Part shown: one piece after another, positions 50,901-60,600 of the stretch | Layout: each line of letters starts with the position of its first letter | Position numbering within the stretch: the stretch's first letter is position 1 | Assembly (NCBI GenBank): GCA_002403095.1 | Contig: DHHC01000001.1 | Span: 24,124-88,123, forward strand | Length of the DNA: 64,000 bases | Source: Leptolinea sp. UBA4782 | GTDB lineage: Bacteria; Chloroflexota; Anaerolineae; Anaerolineales; Anaerolineaceae | Direction of reading: 5' to 3' | Position numbers and translations under genes: made by a program | The notes under the pieces: model-generated | Seen by the model: the letters and a program-made list of their open reading frames with translations, nothing else | Told to the model about the DNA's origin: nothing | Databases searched by the model: none

Positions 50901-51275
50901 GCCGAGCAACAACCCGCTGAACGCCCCCAAAATAGCAGCATACCCCGGCCCCAGGATACCGGCTGCTAGCACCCACGGAAGGGTTGTAAACAGCATGAGG
51001 GCTGGAGATGTAACCGCTGAATTAAGAGAAGATTCAAGGGCAGCGCTGCCGGTTAAAATGCGCACACCCATCAACCAGGTAGCAAACGGCGTCAAGACAG
51101 CCAGGATAAAAAAGATCAGCCAGGTGCGCAATTTGTAAGCACTGGCGCCCTCCCACCTGCGCCAAATGACCAGTACCAGAAGCGCAAAACAGGCAAACCA
51201 ACCCAGCCATCCCAGCAAGGTAGACGGCATGGAGATGTACGGGTAGGGATTCAGCAGGCTGAGTACGATATCCAT
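47979..51275 (-). CDS. Membrane sensor histidine kinase with Cache-, HAMP-, GAF- and PAS-like domains
   Basis: The 1,098-residue protein begins with about 7-8 membrane helices in residues 20-290. A large extracytoplasmic sensor domain follows, about 290-510, similar to double Cache domains (MLAMRFKSVKFFSQLFVFSA). Next come another membrane helix, a HAMP (LGNEAMRIAGGQLDHELLFN), a GAF-like region around 600-740, a PAS (TPEPVLVTDEKNRLFLLNPA) and the HisKA box NVSHDLRSPLTLMRGY with His near 875. The ATPase has N (VYNLVDNGIKYT), G1 (DTGIGI) and G2 (GTGLGLAIV) boxes. No response regulator gene is adjacent. A TATAAT box lies 19 bases before the ATG. Confidence 0.9.
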   Translation of the reverse strand: MDIVLSLLNPYPYISMPSTLLGWLGWFACFALLVLVIWRRWEGASAYKLRTWLIFFILAVLTPFATWLMGVRILTGSAALESSLNSAVTSPALMLFTTLPWVLAAGILGPGYAAILGAFSGLLLGLYETHNLFTIIEISTIAFLFGTAVRQLYRTHFFGFIRHPVGAAFILMVFQVPLLIMTTFFAVNGSLASRLDFAFTQTWPLILTRSAELLLGGLVGEILFQTRKDIWGVQGELVPSPGETNLQLRFLYGSVPYILILVFVIIITDWVVAVRASRQMVEDQLANASVVAADSLPFFFETGQDLILTYATQELVEAPPEDLSRMLAMRFKSVKFFSQLFVFSADGKPVLGFPSNDINQLLLTGQETAGLAMAQQGRLIQVFTVPPQLSGMPASVSFMAAIRDNQGNVRGILLGRSDLGSNRFTGPAIRSMQSMADLGGEGMILDENQQILYHTDPSKILQPYYGVNGQSGKLFNSISSTGKNLLAYHQPVPDSLWAIVLAVPAEQSQQVAMSIALPLLFMIFIIAAIAFVALRFALRGVLSTISSLGNEAMRIAGGQLDHELLFNQEDELGKLGKTFDQMRLSLKDRIEELNRLLAVSQGVAGTLQVEDAIRPILEAALLDPSGMVRTVLLRETTLEALDEKLLSFGLGESAHRYAYIDEQLFDLMRNREMVSVSNTQRWKGVQFDLENRPGAMYAFALHRENQYYGVLWTGFRQPKVLTEPELRFISTLSGFAALAASNSRLYANAEIGRQRLEAVLAATPEPVLVTDEKNRLFLLNPAAIQVSGLMRSAMPGLPIAEAVTNLELLSLMQSVTDAKMASREIAFTREKVYFASVAPILDADNNLVGKVCLLRDITNYKELDKLKTEFVENVSHDLRSPLTLMRGYATMLQMVGPLNEQQTGYVNKITTSVDRIAALVTNLLDLSRIEAGVALRYEKVVVEELIEQVTTTLQPQATQKKIQLDTLALQETRTVIDADRALLTQAVYNLVDNGIKYTGVNGTVTTKVIPTPASVVIEVHDTGIGISPIDLPHMFEKFYRSGRRESYTQRGTGLGLAIVHSIVERHGGKARVSSNLGKGSCFSIELPRFREAKLGEDM

Positions 51276-51294
51276 GGTATTGGCGGTCTAAAAT

Positions 51295-51300
51295 ATTATA
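51295..51300 (-). promoter_or_regulatory. -10 box of the histidine kinase gene
   Basis: Minus-strand TATAAT in the 31-base gap after the C69 peptidase gene, 19 bases before the kinase ATG. No Shine-Dalgarno is visible. Confidence 0.5.
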
Positions 51301-51306
51301 GCACTG

Positions 51307-52635
51307 CTAGGCTGCAGATATTTTTGCGCTTTTGTTAAATCCATTCCAGGCTTGCCGGTAATGCCATGGCAGCTTACTGGCGGGAACATTGCAAACTTTT
51401 TCAAACCAGGCTATCTCTGCTTCATCAGCTTTGGTAAAACAAGACCGGGTAAAAGCCAGGCGATCCTGCCATGATTTATCAAGGATTTGATCAGCTTTGG
51501 AGATAAATGTATCTTCAAGAGCATCCCGTTCATTTTTATACACTGCCATCCGGCCGGAATAATTCCTGAGCACCGCCCTGTGCAGCTGTTCATGTTTCCA
51601 GTAAAGGGTTTGCGGATCAAATATGCCTGTTGGCGCTGGCCCCAGGTCAGGCAAGCCTGCATCTAGCCAGACGGGTTTGAATATCCCAGTACAGGGAGCG
51701 CTGGTACCAGTGAGGAAATGGAGATCACCTTCAGGGGTTAAGCGGGAAACCATTGAGCCGGCTGACTGGCTACCCCGCGCAGGTCCAAACCCGGCATGCA
51801 TACAAACATCTGCACCCAGTATACCCTTTGCCGGCGAGTAATCGCCATTTTTACTTGCATGGTAGCGCAAAGCGTTTATCATGTCCGCCAAGGTCAGTTT
51901 TCCGGTTTGACCTCTTAAAATGGTTGTGGAACACTGCTGCCGTTTCTTACTATCACTGAAACGGGTGTAAATGAAATCGGAATAGCAGCCGGCGAGGTCA
52001 AATTCCGTTTTGTTTCGGCACCAGCCCTTTTGGATGGCATGTTCCACCAGGTTGGTGGAAGCCAAATCCCAGGATGCGCCGATGGTATATCCATTGGAGA
52101 TCGACCGGATATCCCTAACCTTCTCGGCTGCCCATTCTTTGCCGGCTGTCTCTAACACCCAGGCTTCCTGGCGGTCTGCAATCAAAAAACTATTGTGGTA
52201 GTAAAGCGGATGCGCAAACCCGCAATTGCCGCTCTGGCCATATTCAGCCAGGAGCGCTGTGATCACCTCCAGGGCCTTTTCCGCCCCATCCGCCCGTTCC
52301 AGCGCCAGCCGCAGCAGGTCCATTCCAATCAGGCCTGGCTCCTTGCCATAGGGCTCCTTACTGAAAACTGCTTCATTGCCGATCACCACCCCGAATTCAT
52401 TTGCGCCCATTTCAGCGCCCCAAATCCAGAAGGGCTTTGACAGTAAAACCCGGTGTGTATGCTCAACCTGGGGTATGTCAATGTATGTGCACTTTACATG
52501 GCTACCGGACTTAAAGTCTGCAGCCGGCTCGAGCACCAGCATCGAAGCTTCATTAGGTTCACGGTCGCTGTTCTTGGCAAATAAGACACTGCCATCAGCA
52601 GTACTGTTCGCTAATGCCACCATGGTGTCACACAT
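51307..52635 (-). CDS. Secernin/C69-family peptidase
   Basis: The 442-residue protein starts MCDTMVAL, so removal of Met1 would expose Cys2, the N-terminal nucleophile of the C69 Ntn-hydrolase fold. Family blocks include VLFAKNSDREPNEAS, GAEMGANEFGVVIGNEAVFS and WVLETAGKEWAAEKV, with SNGYTIGASWD farther on. Bacterial C69 enzymes are dipeptidases; the secernin branch has unclear activity. AAGGAGG lies upstream. It follows cmk by 26 bases on the same strand. Confidence 0.88.
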   Translation of the reverse strand: MCDTMVALANSTADGSVLFAKNSDREPNEASMLVLEPAADFKSGSHVKCTYIDIPQVEHTHRVLLSKPFWIWGAEMGANEFGVVIGNEAVFSKEPYGKEPGLIGMDLLRLALERADGAEKALEVITALLAEYGQSGNCGFAHPLYYHNSFLIADRQEAWVLETAGKEWAAEKVRDIRSISNGYTIGASWDLASTNLVEHAIQKGWCRNKTEFDLAGCYSDFIYTRFSDSKKRQQCSTTILRGQTGKLTLADMINALRYHASKNGDYSPAKGILGADVCMHAGFGPARGSQSAGSMVSRLTPEGDLHFLTGTSAPCTGIFKPVWLDAGLPDLGPAPTGIFDPQTLYWKHEQLHRAVLRNYSGRMAVYKNERDALEDTFISKADQILDKSWQDRLAFTRSCFTKADEAEIAWFEKVCNVPASKLPWHYRQAWNGFNKSAKISAA

Positions 52636-52661
52636 ATTTCCCTCCTTGAGCGGTTGTTATT

Positions 52662-53342
52662 CTATGCTGCTTCTACCAGCCGGATTGCTGCTTCAAGTAC
52701 ACCATCTGCATCCAAATGATCAGAATTTAGAATTATGGCATCTTCAGCCGGCCGCAACGGGGCTACTTCCCGGCTGCTGTCAATTTTGTCGCGTGTGCGT
52801 ACGTTATCCAGGATGTCTTCATAACTGGTTGGGATTCCGCGCGCCTGTTCTTCAACGAACCTTCGCCTGGCGCGTTCTTCAGCAGAAGCATCCAGGTAAA
52901 TTTTCAGGTCAGCATCCGGCAGAACCACCGTGCCAATGTCCCTGCCAACCATAACCACATTGCCCTGCAAGCCAATGCGGCGTTGCTGTTCCGTCATTGC
53001 TTTACGCACCCCCGCATAGGTGGACACGACTGATACATTCGCTGCTACCGGTGCACTGCGGATCTCCCAGGTAACATCAACACCATCCAGGAAAACATCG
53101 TACATCCTGCCATCATTAACACTGGCCTGCCTGACATCGATCACGATAATCTCTGCCAGCCTGGTTACCCTGGGTTCGTCGTAAACATCAGTACCGGTCT
53201 GGAGGGCTTTCAGGGTAACAGCACGGTACATTACACCCGTATCAAAGTACAGGTAACCAAGTCGCCTGGCCAGCCTTTCACCCAGGGTGGACTTGCCGGA
53301 TGCAGCTGGTCCGTCTATGGCAATAGTTCGAGGTATAGTCAT
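52662..53342 (-). CDS. cmk: Cytidylate kinase
   Basis: The 226-residue protein has P-loop IDGPAASGKST (9-19), FDTGVMYRAVTLKAL, the CMP-binding insert region, and MVGRDIGTVVLPDADLKIYL with the lid residues RARRRFVEEQ. It phosphorylates CMP and dCMP. I set the start at the ATG at 53342, one base after the upstream membrane protein stop; the longer frame overlaps that gene. The site GGAGAACTG is weak, so coupling to the upstream gene is likely. Confidence 0.95.
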   Translation of the reverse strand: MTIPRTIAIDGPAASGKSTLGERLARRLGYLYFDTGVMYRAVTLKALQTGTDVYDEPRVTRLAEIIVIDVRQASVNDGRMYDVFLDGVDVTWEIRSAPVAANVSVVSTYAGVRKAMTEQQRRIGLQGNVVMVGRDIGTVVLPDADLKIYLDASAEERARRRFVEEQARGIPTSYEDILDNVRTRDKIDSSREVAPLRPAEDAIILNSDHLDADGVLEAAIRLVEAA

Positions 53343-53343
53343 T

Positions 53344-55056
53344 TTAAGGCAGTTCTCCTGTTCCTGATTGCCCAACGGGCATGATATCCGTCCGCCCCCA
53401 AACAATAACGGTCTTGCTGACAACAGGGAGGGACCGTTTAAGGTACCAGTTCAGCCATTCTTGTGAGGTTAATGAACCCCATTCGGCATCGGAATTCCAT
53501 TCCAGATCCTGGCCGGTATAACTGAAAGAGGATGCAGGAGACGACTGGATAGTGGTGATGACAATTTCAGGATTATCCCCTGCTGGAAATGCAGAGTAGA
53601 AATCAGTCCGCTTAAAATTCCGCAGTTCCCAGTGCAAAGATGGGCTGTCCACATCAATTACAGCTATGGGGGTGTCGTTCGTTGTGCCATTGTTCCAGGC
53701 ACTGATCGACTCAAGGGTTGAAACGAGCAGTTCAGGGTGAACAACCCGGGAGCTGTTGCGCCAAAGTTCCTGCTCAGGGAATGCCCCCAGCCCGGCAGCC
53801 CGGTATGATTGCCCGATAGTGTAACAGACCCCCAGTGCCAGCAACCCCATGCCAAGCCCGGCGACGCCTGTTGGGCCAGACCAGGCCCACGCCATCAGTA
53901 TAATCAGAATAGCTGCCACAACCAGGGCACCAACCAGGCTAATGATGCGAATCTCCATGTTCTGGCCGCCTATCCCTTGCGTGAAAATCAGCAACCCGCT
54001 GTAAAGGGCAAAAGTCACCAGGATCGCCACTGCCAGCCCAAGACCGGCAGAAGGCAGCCAGTTGTCTTGTGACAGGCGGACCAAGGCGTAGATCGCATCA
54101 GACGCCAGCAGAAGCAACGGAAGGACCACCCAGACCATATCCAGCACGTTCCTGGCAGGGTAAACCAGGGTCAGGATCAGCGCCAGCAGGAAAGACAACA
54201 TCAGGAACTGCGACCTGCGGTTTCCGCGTAAGATGGAGTGGATCCCGTATCCAATGCCTGCCGCAACCAAAAGCAGTTCATACGATGGCAGCAGCAAGAC
54301 ATATTGCGTGATTGAATCCTTGAAAGCCGCACCCCATCCCTGCCAATATGCTGTCAATCCAGCCAGGACTTCCCCTGCGCCACCTGGAAAGGTAAACATC
54401 AACGTGCCAACCAGCAGGATTGCGGCAAGAAAACTGATCCATCCTTTTTGAAGGAAAAATTCAGCTGCCAGCTTTTTTGCCCCAGCCAGCCAGGGTTCAA
54501 AATTCCTACCAGTAATCAGCATGTACAAACCAGTTGTTACTGCCAGGAGGACAAAACCCTGCCAGAAATGCAGCCCGCTTAATAAGCCTAACCCTAAGAC
54601 AGCCCCTGCCAGCTTGTGCTTCCGGTTTAGAAATAAAACCAGGAACAGGAAGAGGAGCAGCATGCCAGGCATGGGTGAATCTGCCTGCCGGGAAGCGGCG
54701 ACAAAACCGGGATCAACTGCTGCCAGAAAAGCAGCCAGGAGTGAAACCTGGCGCCCCAAGTACTTGCGGCCGAGATACAGCACCCCGGCAATACCTGCGC
54801 CTGCCAGGGCTGGAAGAAGCCTTGCCAGGAAAGTCGTTGGTCCCAGTAAAGCGAACATAGCACCGGTTAGCAGCACATACAGCGGATGGCTGGCTGCGAG
54901 AACTGTGCTGCCGCCCGCCAGGCTGGCTGCCTGAAGTGCAACTTGCGCTTCGCTGTCATTCAAGCCGGGCTGGCTGAGATGGATCATGCGGAAAAGAACC
55001 GCAACGGCTGCAACGGTGATCCATAAGGCTGATTCAAGGGTTAAACGATGTTTCAT
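53344..55056 (-). CDS. Polytopic membrane glycosyltransferase-like protein (GT39/ArnT-like)
   Basis: The 570-residue protein has about 11-12 membrane helices. The first loop holds LSQPGLNDSEAQVALQA, where an acidic residue in the first external loop is the catalytic position in GT39/PMT enzymes; here the pattern is ND...E. LARLLPALAGAGIAGVLYLG and AAFLAAVDPGFVAASRQADS match the family. A C-terminal soluble part from about 450 is beta-rich. It probably transfers a sugar from a lipid carrier, but donor and acceptor are unknown. It overlaps the upstream DUF2298 gene by one base (TGATG), and cmk follows directly. Confidence 0.78.
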   Translation of the reverse strand: MKHRLTLESALWITVAAVAVLFRMIHLSQPGLNDSEAQVALQAASLAGGSTVLAASHPLYVLLTGAMFALLGPTTFLARLLPALAGAGIAGVLYLGRKYLGRQVSLLAAFLAAVDPGFVAASRQADSPMPGMLLLFLFLVLFLNRKHKLAGAVLGLGLLSGLHFWQGFVLLAVTTGLYMLITGRNFEPWLAGAKKLAAEFFLQKGWISFLAAILLVGTLMFTFPGGAGEVLAGLTAYWQGWGAAFKDSITQYVLLLPSYELLLVAAGIGYGIHSILRGNRRSQFLMLSFLLALILTLVYPARNVLDMVWVVLPLLLLASDAIYALVRLSQDNWLPSAGLGLAVAILVTFALYSGLLIFTQGIGGQNMEIRIISLVGALVVAAILIILMAWAWSGPTGVAGLGMGLLALGVCYTIGQSYRAAGLGAFPEQELWRNSSRVVHPELLVSTLESISAWNNGTTNDTPIAVIDVDSPSLHWELRNFKRTDFYSAFPAGDNPEIVITTIQSSPASSFSYTGQDLEWNSDAEWGSLTSQEWLNWYLKRSLPVVSKTVIVWGRTDIMPVGQSGTGELP

Positions 55057-57674
55057 CAGGGTAATCCGGTTAGCGGTGCTTGGGGGACTTCATAGATTGT
55101 AACCGAACCATTTTGAAAAACAACACTTAAGAAGTTATCAAATTTTTCAGTTTTTGCCCTGTATTTACCAAATTCATAGCTGCTAACCACCACATAGCGG
55201 ATGCCATACCGCTCCAGGATAGCTTCTGCTTCGTTCCAGCTGGACGTCTTATATAAGGTCTCGATATCTGCTTCCCTGGCTCCCAGGATCTCATACCAGC
55301 CCCCGCGCCACTGGCTTTCATGTCCAGGCCAGCCCAGTACTGCAGGCAGTCCAGTCTGGGTTGAAAAACGTGCGTACCCCGAGTAGCTTCCGCCCACTGC
55401 CTCAGCCAGGGTGCCAGGCGGGGCACTTTGCAGCCACTTCATCGCATCCCAGTCTTCAGGGGTATACAGCTGTATGTGAGCATTGCCATCCAGGGTCATG
55501 GCCTTAAAGTTGAACTGGTCAGTCTTCAGCCAGACCCCCCAAATGGTATATGCCAACGCCATCAGGCAGACAGCGCTGATCACTACCACAAATAAGCTAT
55601 GCGCAATGCGTTTAAGGCTGCGGCTCATCACTGCCACACCATAAGCTGCCGCCAGCCCCCATAATATCCAGGTCTGAAAGTAAAACTTGAATATGGTGTT
55701 CATACGGGTGCCAAACTGATCGCGCAGGTAAATGAATTCAGGCACAAGGGTCAGCCCGATTCCAACCAGCACCACCAGCAGAACAAAAGCATCAATACTT
55801 GCGGTCCTGGAAGCTGCTGGTTCCTCCTGGCCGGCTGCTTTTCTAACCACCCCAAGCCCTGCCCAGGTAAACATGACCAGCACGAACAAGGTCAGCCAGG
55901 TTCCTGGGGATGTTAAACGGCGCAAGAAGGCAACCACCAGCACAGTTGTACTATCCGGGCTGCCTTGCAGGTTGGCAAAATGGGAGCCGGCATCAAGCAA
56001 TTTCAATCCGATGGTACTTACTGCACCGCCTGACGATAGCAGTTTAGAACCAATTGTTGGAAACTGCAGAACCAGCCAGCCCATCAAGAAAGAAATTCCC
56101 CACAAACCAAATACGGATATTGCCGCAAACTTTAGCCCGCCAGCCAGGTTGAGTTTACCCTGGTTTCGGGTAAATAACCACAGTACCAGGAACAATACCG
56201 GAACCAGCAACGGACTAAACATGACCCAGAAATGGATACCGCGGGTGTGGAACACCAGGCTGGGGATAATCCCCCCTGCCTGGGAGGAAAACCCGATGTA
56301 AAACGGTAGGTAGAAAAGGACAGCCAGGATAACGTACACCACAGCCAGACCAATGAAGTTCCAGATGATGCCGAAATGCCAGCCGTTATGCCGGTAATCA
56401 GCCAGCGCCCAGACTGCGCACAACAGGGCAATGTAAATAGGCAGGTCCCAGGTATTCAGGAATGCCAGCCCGCCCAACACCAGGACCGGGATAACCAACC
56501 TGCCGTCTTTGAACCTGACGTCCAGTCGCAGGTCGTCCAATCGTACCTGCTCGCCAGATATCCATTTCTTAAGCCAGGAAAAGAAAGGCTGTTTTTCTGA
56601 ACCCTCCCAGCCGTCCTGGATCTGCAACCACACCACCAGCGCGATGGCAATGGCCAGGATGGCAAACGGCATAGCCAGGACATGCGGATGCAGGTCAGCC
56701 AGCAGGTACGAGAAGAAGGGGAATTCATCAATCACTTCCTGGCGGTTGTTCAACAGGTCATAATCCTGGACCACCCGCGAAGCCCGCCACCACCAGGTAC
56801 CATTCACACGTTCCGGTACCCATGAGAATGGCAGCTGGGGCGGTTCGTTGACTTCCAGGATGTTGAGCCAGCTCCAAAATTTCGACTGCCAGGTGCCGTC
56901 CGCTGCCTGCTTCCAAAATACCCCGCGGCTATGCAGCATTTCCAGGAATCCCTGCAGGTTGCTGACAAGCAAAATGAAGAATGGCCCAAGTAAAGCAGAG
57001 AAAAATGGTAATTTACTTTCAGGTTCGTTATCGGCTACCTGACGATTCCTGCCCCACAGGGTTACCAGGTTAAAAATCAACCCGTAGGCAGCTGTTGCAG
57101 TTAATCCAAACCATAGTGCAACGGCCAGGTTGAATCCAACACCCGAAACCACTCCGCTGATCTTGATCAGCATGGCAACCATGACATACCCGAAGTAATA
57201 ATAAGAGATCGAGTAGCCGGATAACCAAGGGTCTGCCGGCGGGTATGTGGGTGACCGGAGGATGGCATTGATAAAGGCCAGCTCCATCGGCTTTTCGGTG
57301 CCGATGATCTCGGGATTTAATGCCCGGCTGAAAGCCCATAGCCCGAACGCGGCCAGAAAAACAACCTCCGCTGCCAGCAGGATGCGTTTATTCGATTTCA
57401 CCCATTCCCACAGGTCAGATAATCCCTCTTTCCGGTTGACAAGAACACCTGCCAGCAGCATTAGCAGGAAAACAACCAGCATGGCAGATATACTGTTTTG
57501 CAGCAGCTGCAGCGAGGCCAGCATCCAGAAGCCGTATCCCCAGACCAGTAAACCCAGGACCTTGCTGAATGCAAATCCCCTGTCAGGAAGCAGCTTGAAG
57601 AACCGGAAGGCGATCGGGAAAGCAGCCCAGCCGGTCAGCAAGATCAGGAGATACCATGAAATAAATGCCAGCAT
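55056..57674 (-). CDS. DUF2298 (Chlor_Arch_YYY) membrane protein
   Basis: The 872-residue protein has about 14-16 membrane helices. The family mark GYSISYYYFGYVMVAML lies near residues 156-172, with KPMELAFINAILRSPTYPPA just before it and FPFFSYLLADLHPHVLAMPF later. The motif LRDQFGTRMNTIFKFYFQTW and the C-terminal soluble end ERYGIRYVVVSSYEF recur in the large fusion next to it. DUF2298 has no established activity; its distant likeness to GT39 and its fusion to GT39 next door suggest lipid-linked sugar transfer. The ATG lies 8 bases after the fusion gene's stop. Confidence 0.9.
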   Translation of the reverse strand: MLAFISWYLLILLTGWAAFPIAFRFFKLLPDRGFAFSKVLGLLVWGYGFWMLASLQLLQNSISAMLVVFLLMLLAGVLVNRKEGLSDLWEWVKSNKRILLAAEVVFLAAFGLWAFSRALNPEIIGTEKPMELAFINAILRSPTYPPADPWLSGYSISYYYFGYVMVAMLIKISGVVSGVGFNLAVALWFGLTATAAYGLIFNLVTLWGRNRQVADNEPESKLPFFSALLGPFFILLVSNLQGFLEMLHSRGVFWKQAADGTWQSKFWSWLNILEVNEPPQLPFSWVPERVNGTWWWRASRVVQDYDLLNNRQEVIDEFPFFSYLLADLHPHVLAMPFAILAIAIALVVWLQIQDGWEGSEKQPFFSWLKKWISGEQVRLDDLRLDVRFKDGRLVIPVLVLGGLAFLNTWDLPIYIALLCAVWALADYRHNGWHFGIIWNFIGLAVVYVILAVLFYLPFYIGFSSQAGGIIPSLVFHTRGIHFWVMFSPLLVPVLFLVLWLFTRNQGKLNLAGGLKFAAISVFGLWGISFLMGWLVLQFPTIGSKLLSSGGAVSTIGLKLLDAGSHFANLQGSPDSTTVLVVAFLRRLTSPGTWLTLFVLVMFTWAGLGVVRKAAGQEEPAASRTASIDAFVLLVVLVGIGLTLVPEFIYLRDQFGTRMNTIFKFYFQTWILWGLAAAYGVAVMSRSLKRIAHSLFVVVISAVCLMALAYTIWGVWLKTDQFNFKAMTLDGNAHIQLYTPEDWDAMKWLQSAPPGTLAEAVGGSYSGYARFSTQTGLPAVLGWPGHESQWRGGWYEILGAREADIETLYKTSSWNEAEAILERYGIRYVVVSSYEFGKYRAKTEKFDNFLSVVFQNGSVTIYEVPQAPLTGLP

Positions 57675-57682
57675 GCAGCTCC

Positions 57683-60600
57683 CTATTTCACCCGGTAAAT
57701 GACGGTATATCCATCCCGGTAAACCTCAGTCCAGAGGTAATTATTCCAGGTTTCGAATTTGGCCAGGCTGGTCGCAGGATACAGGCTTCTTTCAAGACCA
57801 CCCACAATAATATACTGGACTCCGTACCGCTGCAGGAAGGTTTCGGTGGTTTGCTGGTCTTCTGTGGCGTAAAATTGTTCTACTGCTGCCACACGGTTGG
57901 TAACCCAATCTGAAGAAACGCTTGTCCGCTGTTGGCGCTGGTGCCAGTTCCAGCCGACCACACCCGGCAAGCCTGTATAGATAGTATACCGGCTGCCCCA
58001 GCGGTACTCGGTCGTATTGGCTTCCACAATCACCGGAGAACCCTTAACATTATCTTGCATCCAGCGGATTGCCTTGTAATCTGCATTCAGGTCCAGGATA
58101 TTTCCCATGTCGTTGTATGTAGAAACCTGCATGTAGGTCATACCATCCAGGCTGGAGGGAATATTCTCACTGATCCGGTCGGTCACCTTATCTGCAGTAG
58201 CCAGGATGGTGAAAAGCAATGCCGAAGCGGTCAGGATTACCACCCCTGTTTGCCAGGCAAAGCGCCATCCATTTTTCCAGCGGTTGTTTACTTCTGGCAG
58301 CAGCCATGCCAGGCTTGCAGCTGCAGAAAGCGAAAGCATCGTCCAGGCTTGATAATAGAACTTGAATACAGTGTTCATCCTGCCGATATCACCCCGCAGT
58401 ACAACCAACTCGACCACAAGCGTCAGCAACAGCCCGGTACCGGTCATGAACAATACCAGCCGCTTGTTATCAGAAATATCGGGGCGAAGGATCAAAATCC
58501 CTGCCCACAGGATCATCGGGAGGGTCAGCCATGCAATACTGACATCCAGCATCACCAGCGCAACGGTAACAACCACAAACGCTGCTGCACCTGCCCACAA
58601 CACCACCCGGTAAGGTTCCAGCTTCTTGAGTGCAGATACCGGTGTATTCGACAGCCATTGGTGTGTTTCCCAATACATCCAGGAGAAGATCAACGCCAGG
58701 AACAACCCCCAGTGGACAATGTATGACCAGAAGGGTGAACGGTCGCCTTTCCACAGGTCAAAGGCGGTATACCCGGCGCCAAAATTCTGGGAGAATGGCA
58801 GATAGATCAGGTGGCTGAGGAAGTAAACAATGCCTGCAAAGATGATCGCTATTCCCAGCCGTTTACCTTGTGAAGAAATTGCAGGCAGGAAATTTTTTGG
58901 AAATTGGAAGTACCGGTAAGCAGAGTAAAACAGGACCACACAGATAAAAATGGTGTACGCCGGCTGGTCCCAGGTATTGGTCGGTTTCAGTGCGCCTACT
59001 GCCAGGGAGGTGATCAACACTGCCATTGCAGCCTGCAGCCATTTCATGCGGACGGAAGTAAACTCGAACAGCCATTTTGATTTAACTAGTGCGATGCTGC
59101 AGCCCAGCACCAGCAATGTGACTGGTAGGTCGATCAGGTGGGCATGCAGGTCAGCGTACAGGAAAGTGAAAAGTGGGAACTCGGTGATCGGTTCATTGGG
59201 GTAAACCCGGCTCGGTATCCAGTACCAGTCGCCTCTGGCAAAGGGAAGCGCTGCACCGCTCAGAAATGTTCCCAGTCCCTGGAAAGTCCAGCGCAGCCGG
59301 TCAATTATGGTTGAAGCAGCCAGGTCTACATTCGGCGCCAACCGCATGATGCCATGCCAGATCATGCGCACCGTACCGAGGTTCCCGACCAGGATCATGC
59401 CTGTTACACCCGCAACCCCGGCTGTCAGGCTTGCCTTATGCAGCCCGATCCATTCCCCGACTGATTTGCTCGCAGGATCACCCTCATCCGTGGCAAAAAG
59501 GTTCCATCCGATGCTGAATGCCCCTGCACCGGTCATTGCAAAGAGTGTGGGCAGGATCAGGTTGTAAGCAAAAGTCGGGATGATCCCCAGCCACTTTACC
59601 AGTACGCCAACGATCACATAGCCGAAGTAGTAGTAATTCAGGTAGCCATCGGCAAACCAGGGATCGTAAGGCGGGAAAACGGTGCTCTTGATGACTGCCT
59701 GGAAGTATGACAAATCCATCGGCTTTTCGCCGCCCTTGTACGGGTGCCACAGGTCCGGGTTACCCAGGCGGACCATCAGGAATATGACAAACAAGGCCAG
59801 GAAGAGGAGCTCAACCGTCAGGTAGTGTCGCCAGTGGGCTTTAAGGTCCTGCAGGATGGCTTTGCGCATGATGAAGAAAAACCCGGCGCTGATAAACCCT
59901 ACCAGCACAACCACTATAGTGATGGTAACCCTGCTAAAGGCAATACCAATTGATCCTGCCAGCCACACCAGGGTTGCTACCAGCAGCATCCCAAACAGGC
60001 GCGCAAATGGATAGCCCTTATCCTTCAATCCCCATAAGCCCAGGCGCAGCCAGGGCGTCACCAGCCAGCCAAGCAGCATCACCACGAGGTACCAGGCAGC
60101 CACCCCCAGCGGCTGGATCCGGTTGAGAACAGAATCCCGGTTAAAAAGTTCCGACCAGGTTCCCCCAGCCTGCTGGAGGATTTTGTCGTTCTGATCCAGC
60201 AACAGGTTCCCGGTATACCGGCTTGCCTGTGCAGGTGTAAGGTGTACCACCTGGGTGAGGTCAACCGCCTTGAGGATTGAACTTACTTGATCGGAATCGT
60301 ACGCACTGGTCTTGCGGAATATGAGGACTTTGGGTGCATCGTAAACCGTGAAAGCTTCTTCAGCAAACTGGGTGTTAAATTCCCAGCCACCCAGGTTTGG
60401 GTTCGATTGGAACACTGCTGCCAGTTCAAACCCAAGGTTGCCGGAAAACTTCCCGGGTTCTGCAACGTTGTAGCACCAGATGATGTCCTTTTCTTGCGGG
60501 CAGCCAAGCAACTGCCGGTAGTATTCAGTGGTCAGCGGGTAGCGTTCCGGTACCCGGACGGTGGTACCATACTGGCGGTTTGAAGAAATGTAAATGTAAT

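Noticed and set aside
57932..58726. A 264-codon open frame opposite the GT39-DUF2298 fusion
   Set aside because: It overlaps a conserved membrane gene completely and its product is rich in His, Gln, Pro and Cys with no recognisable domain.
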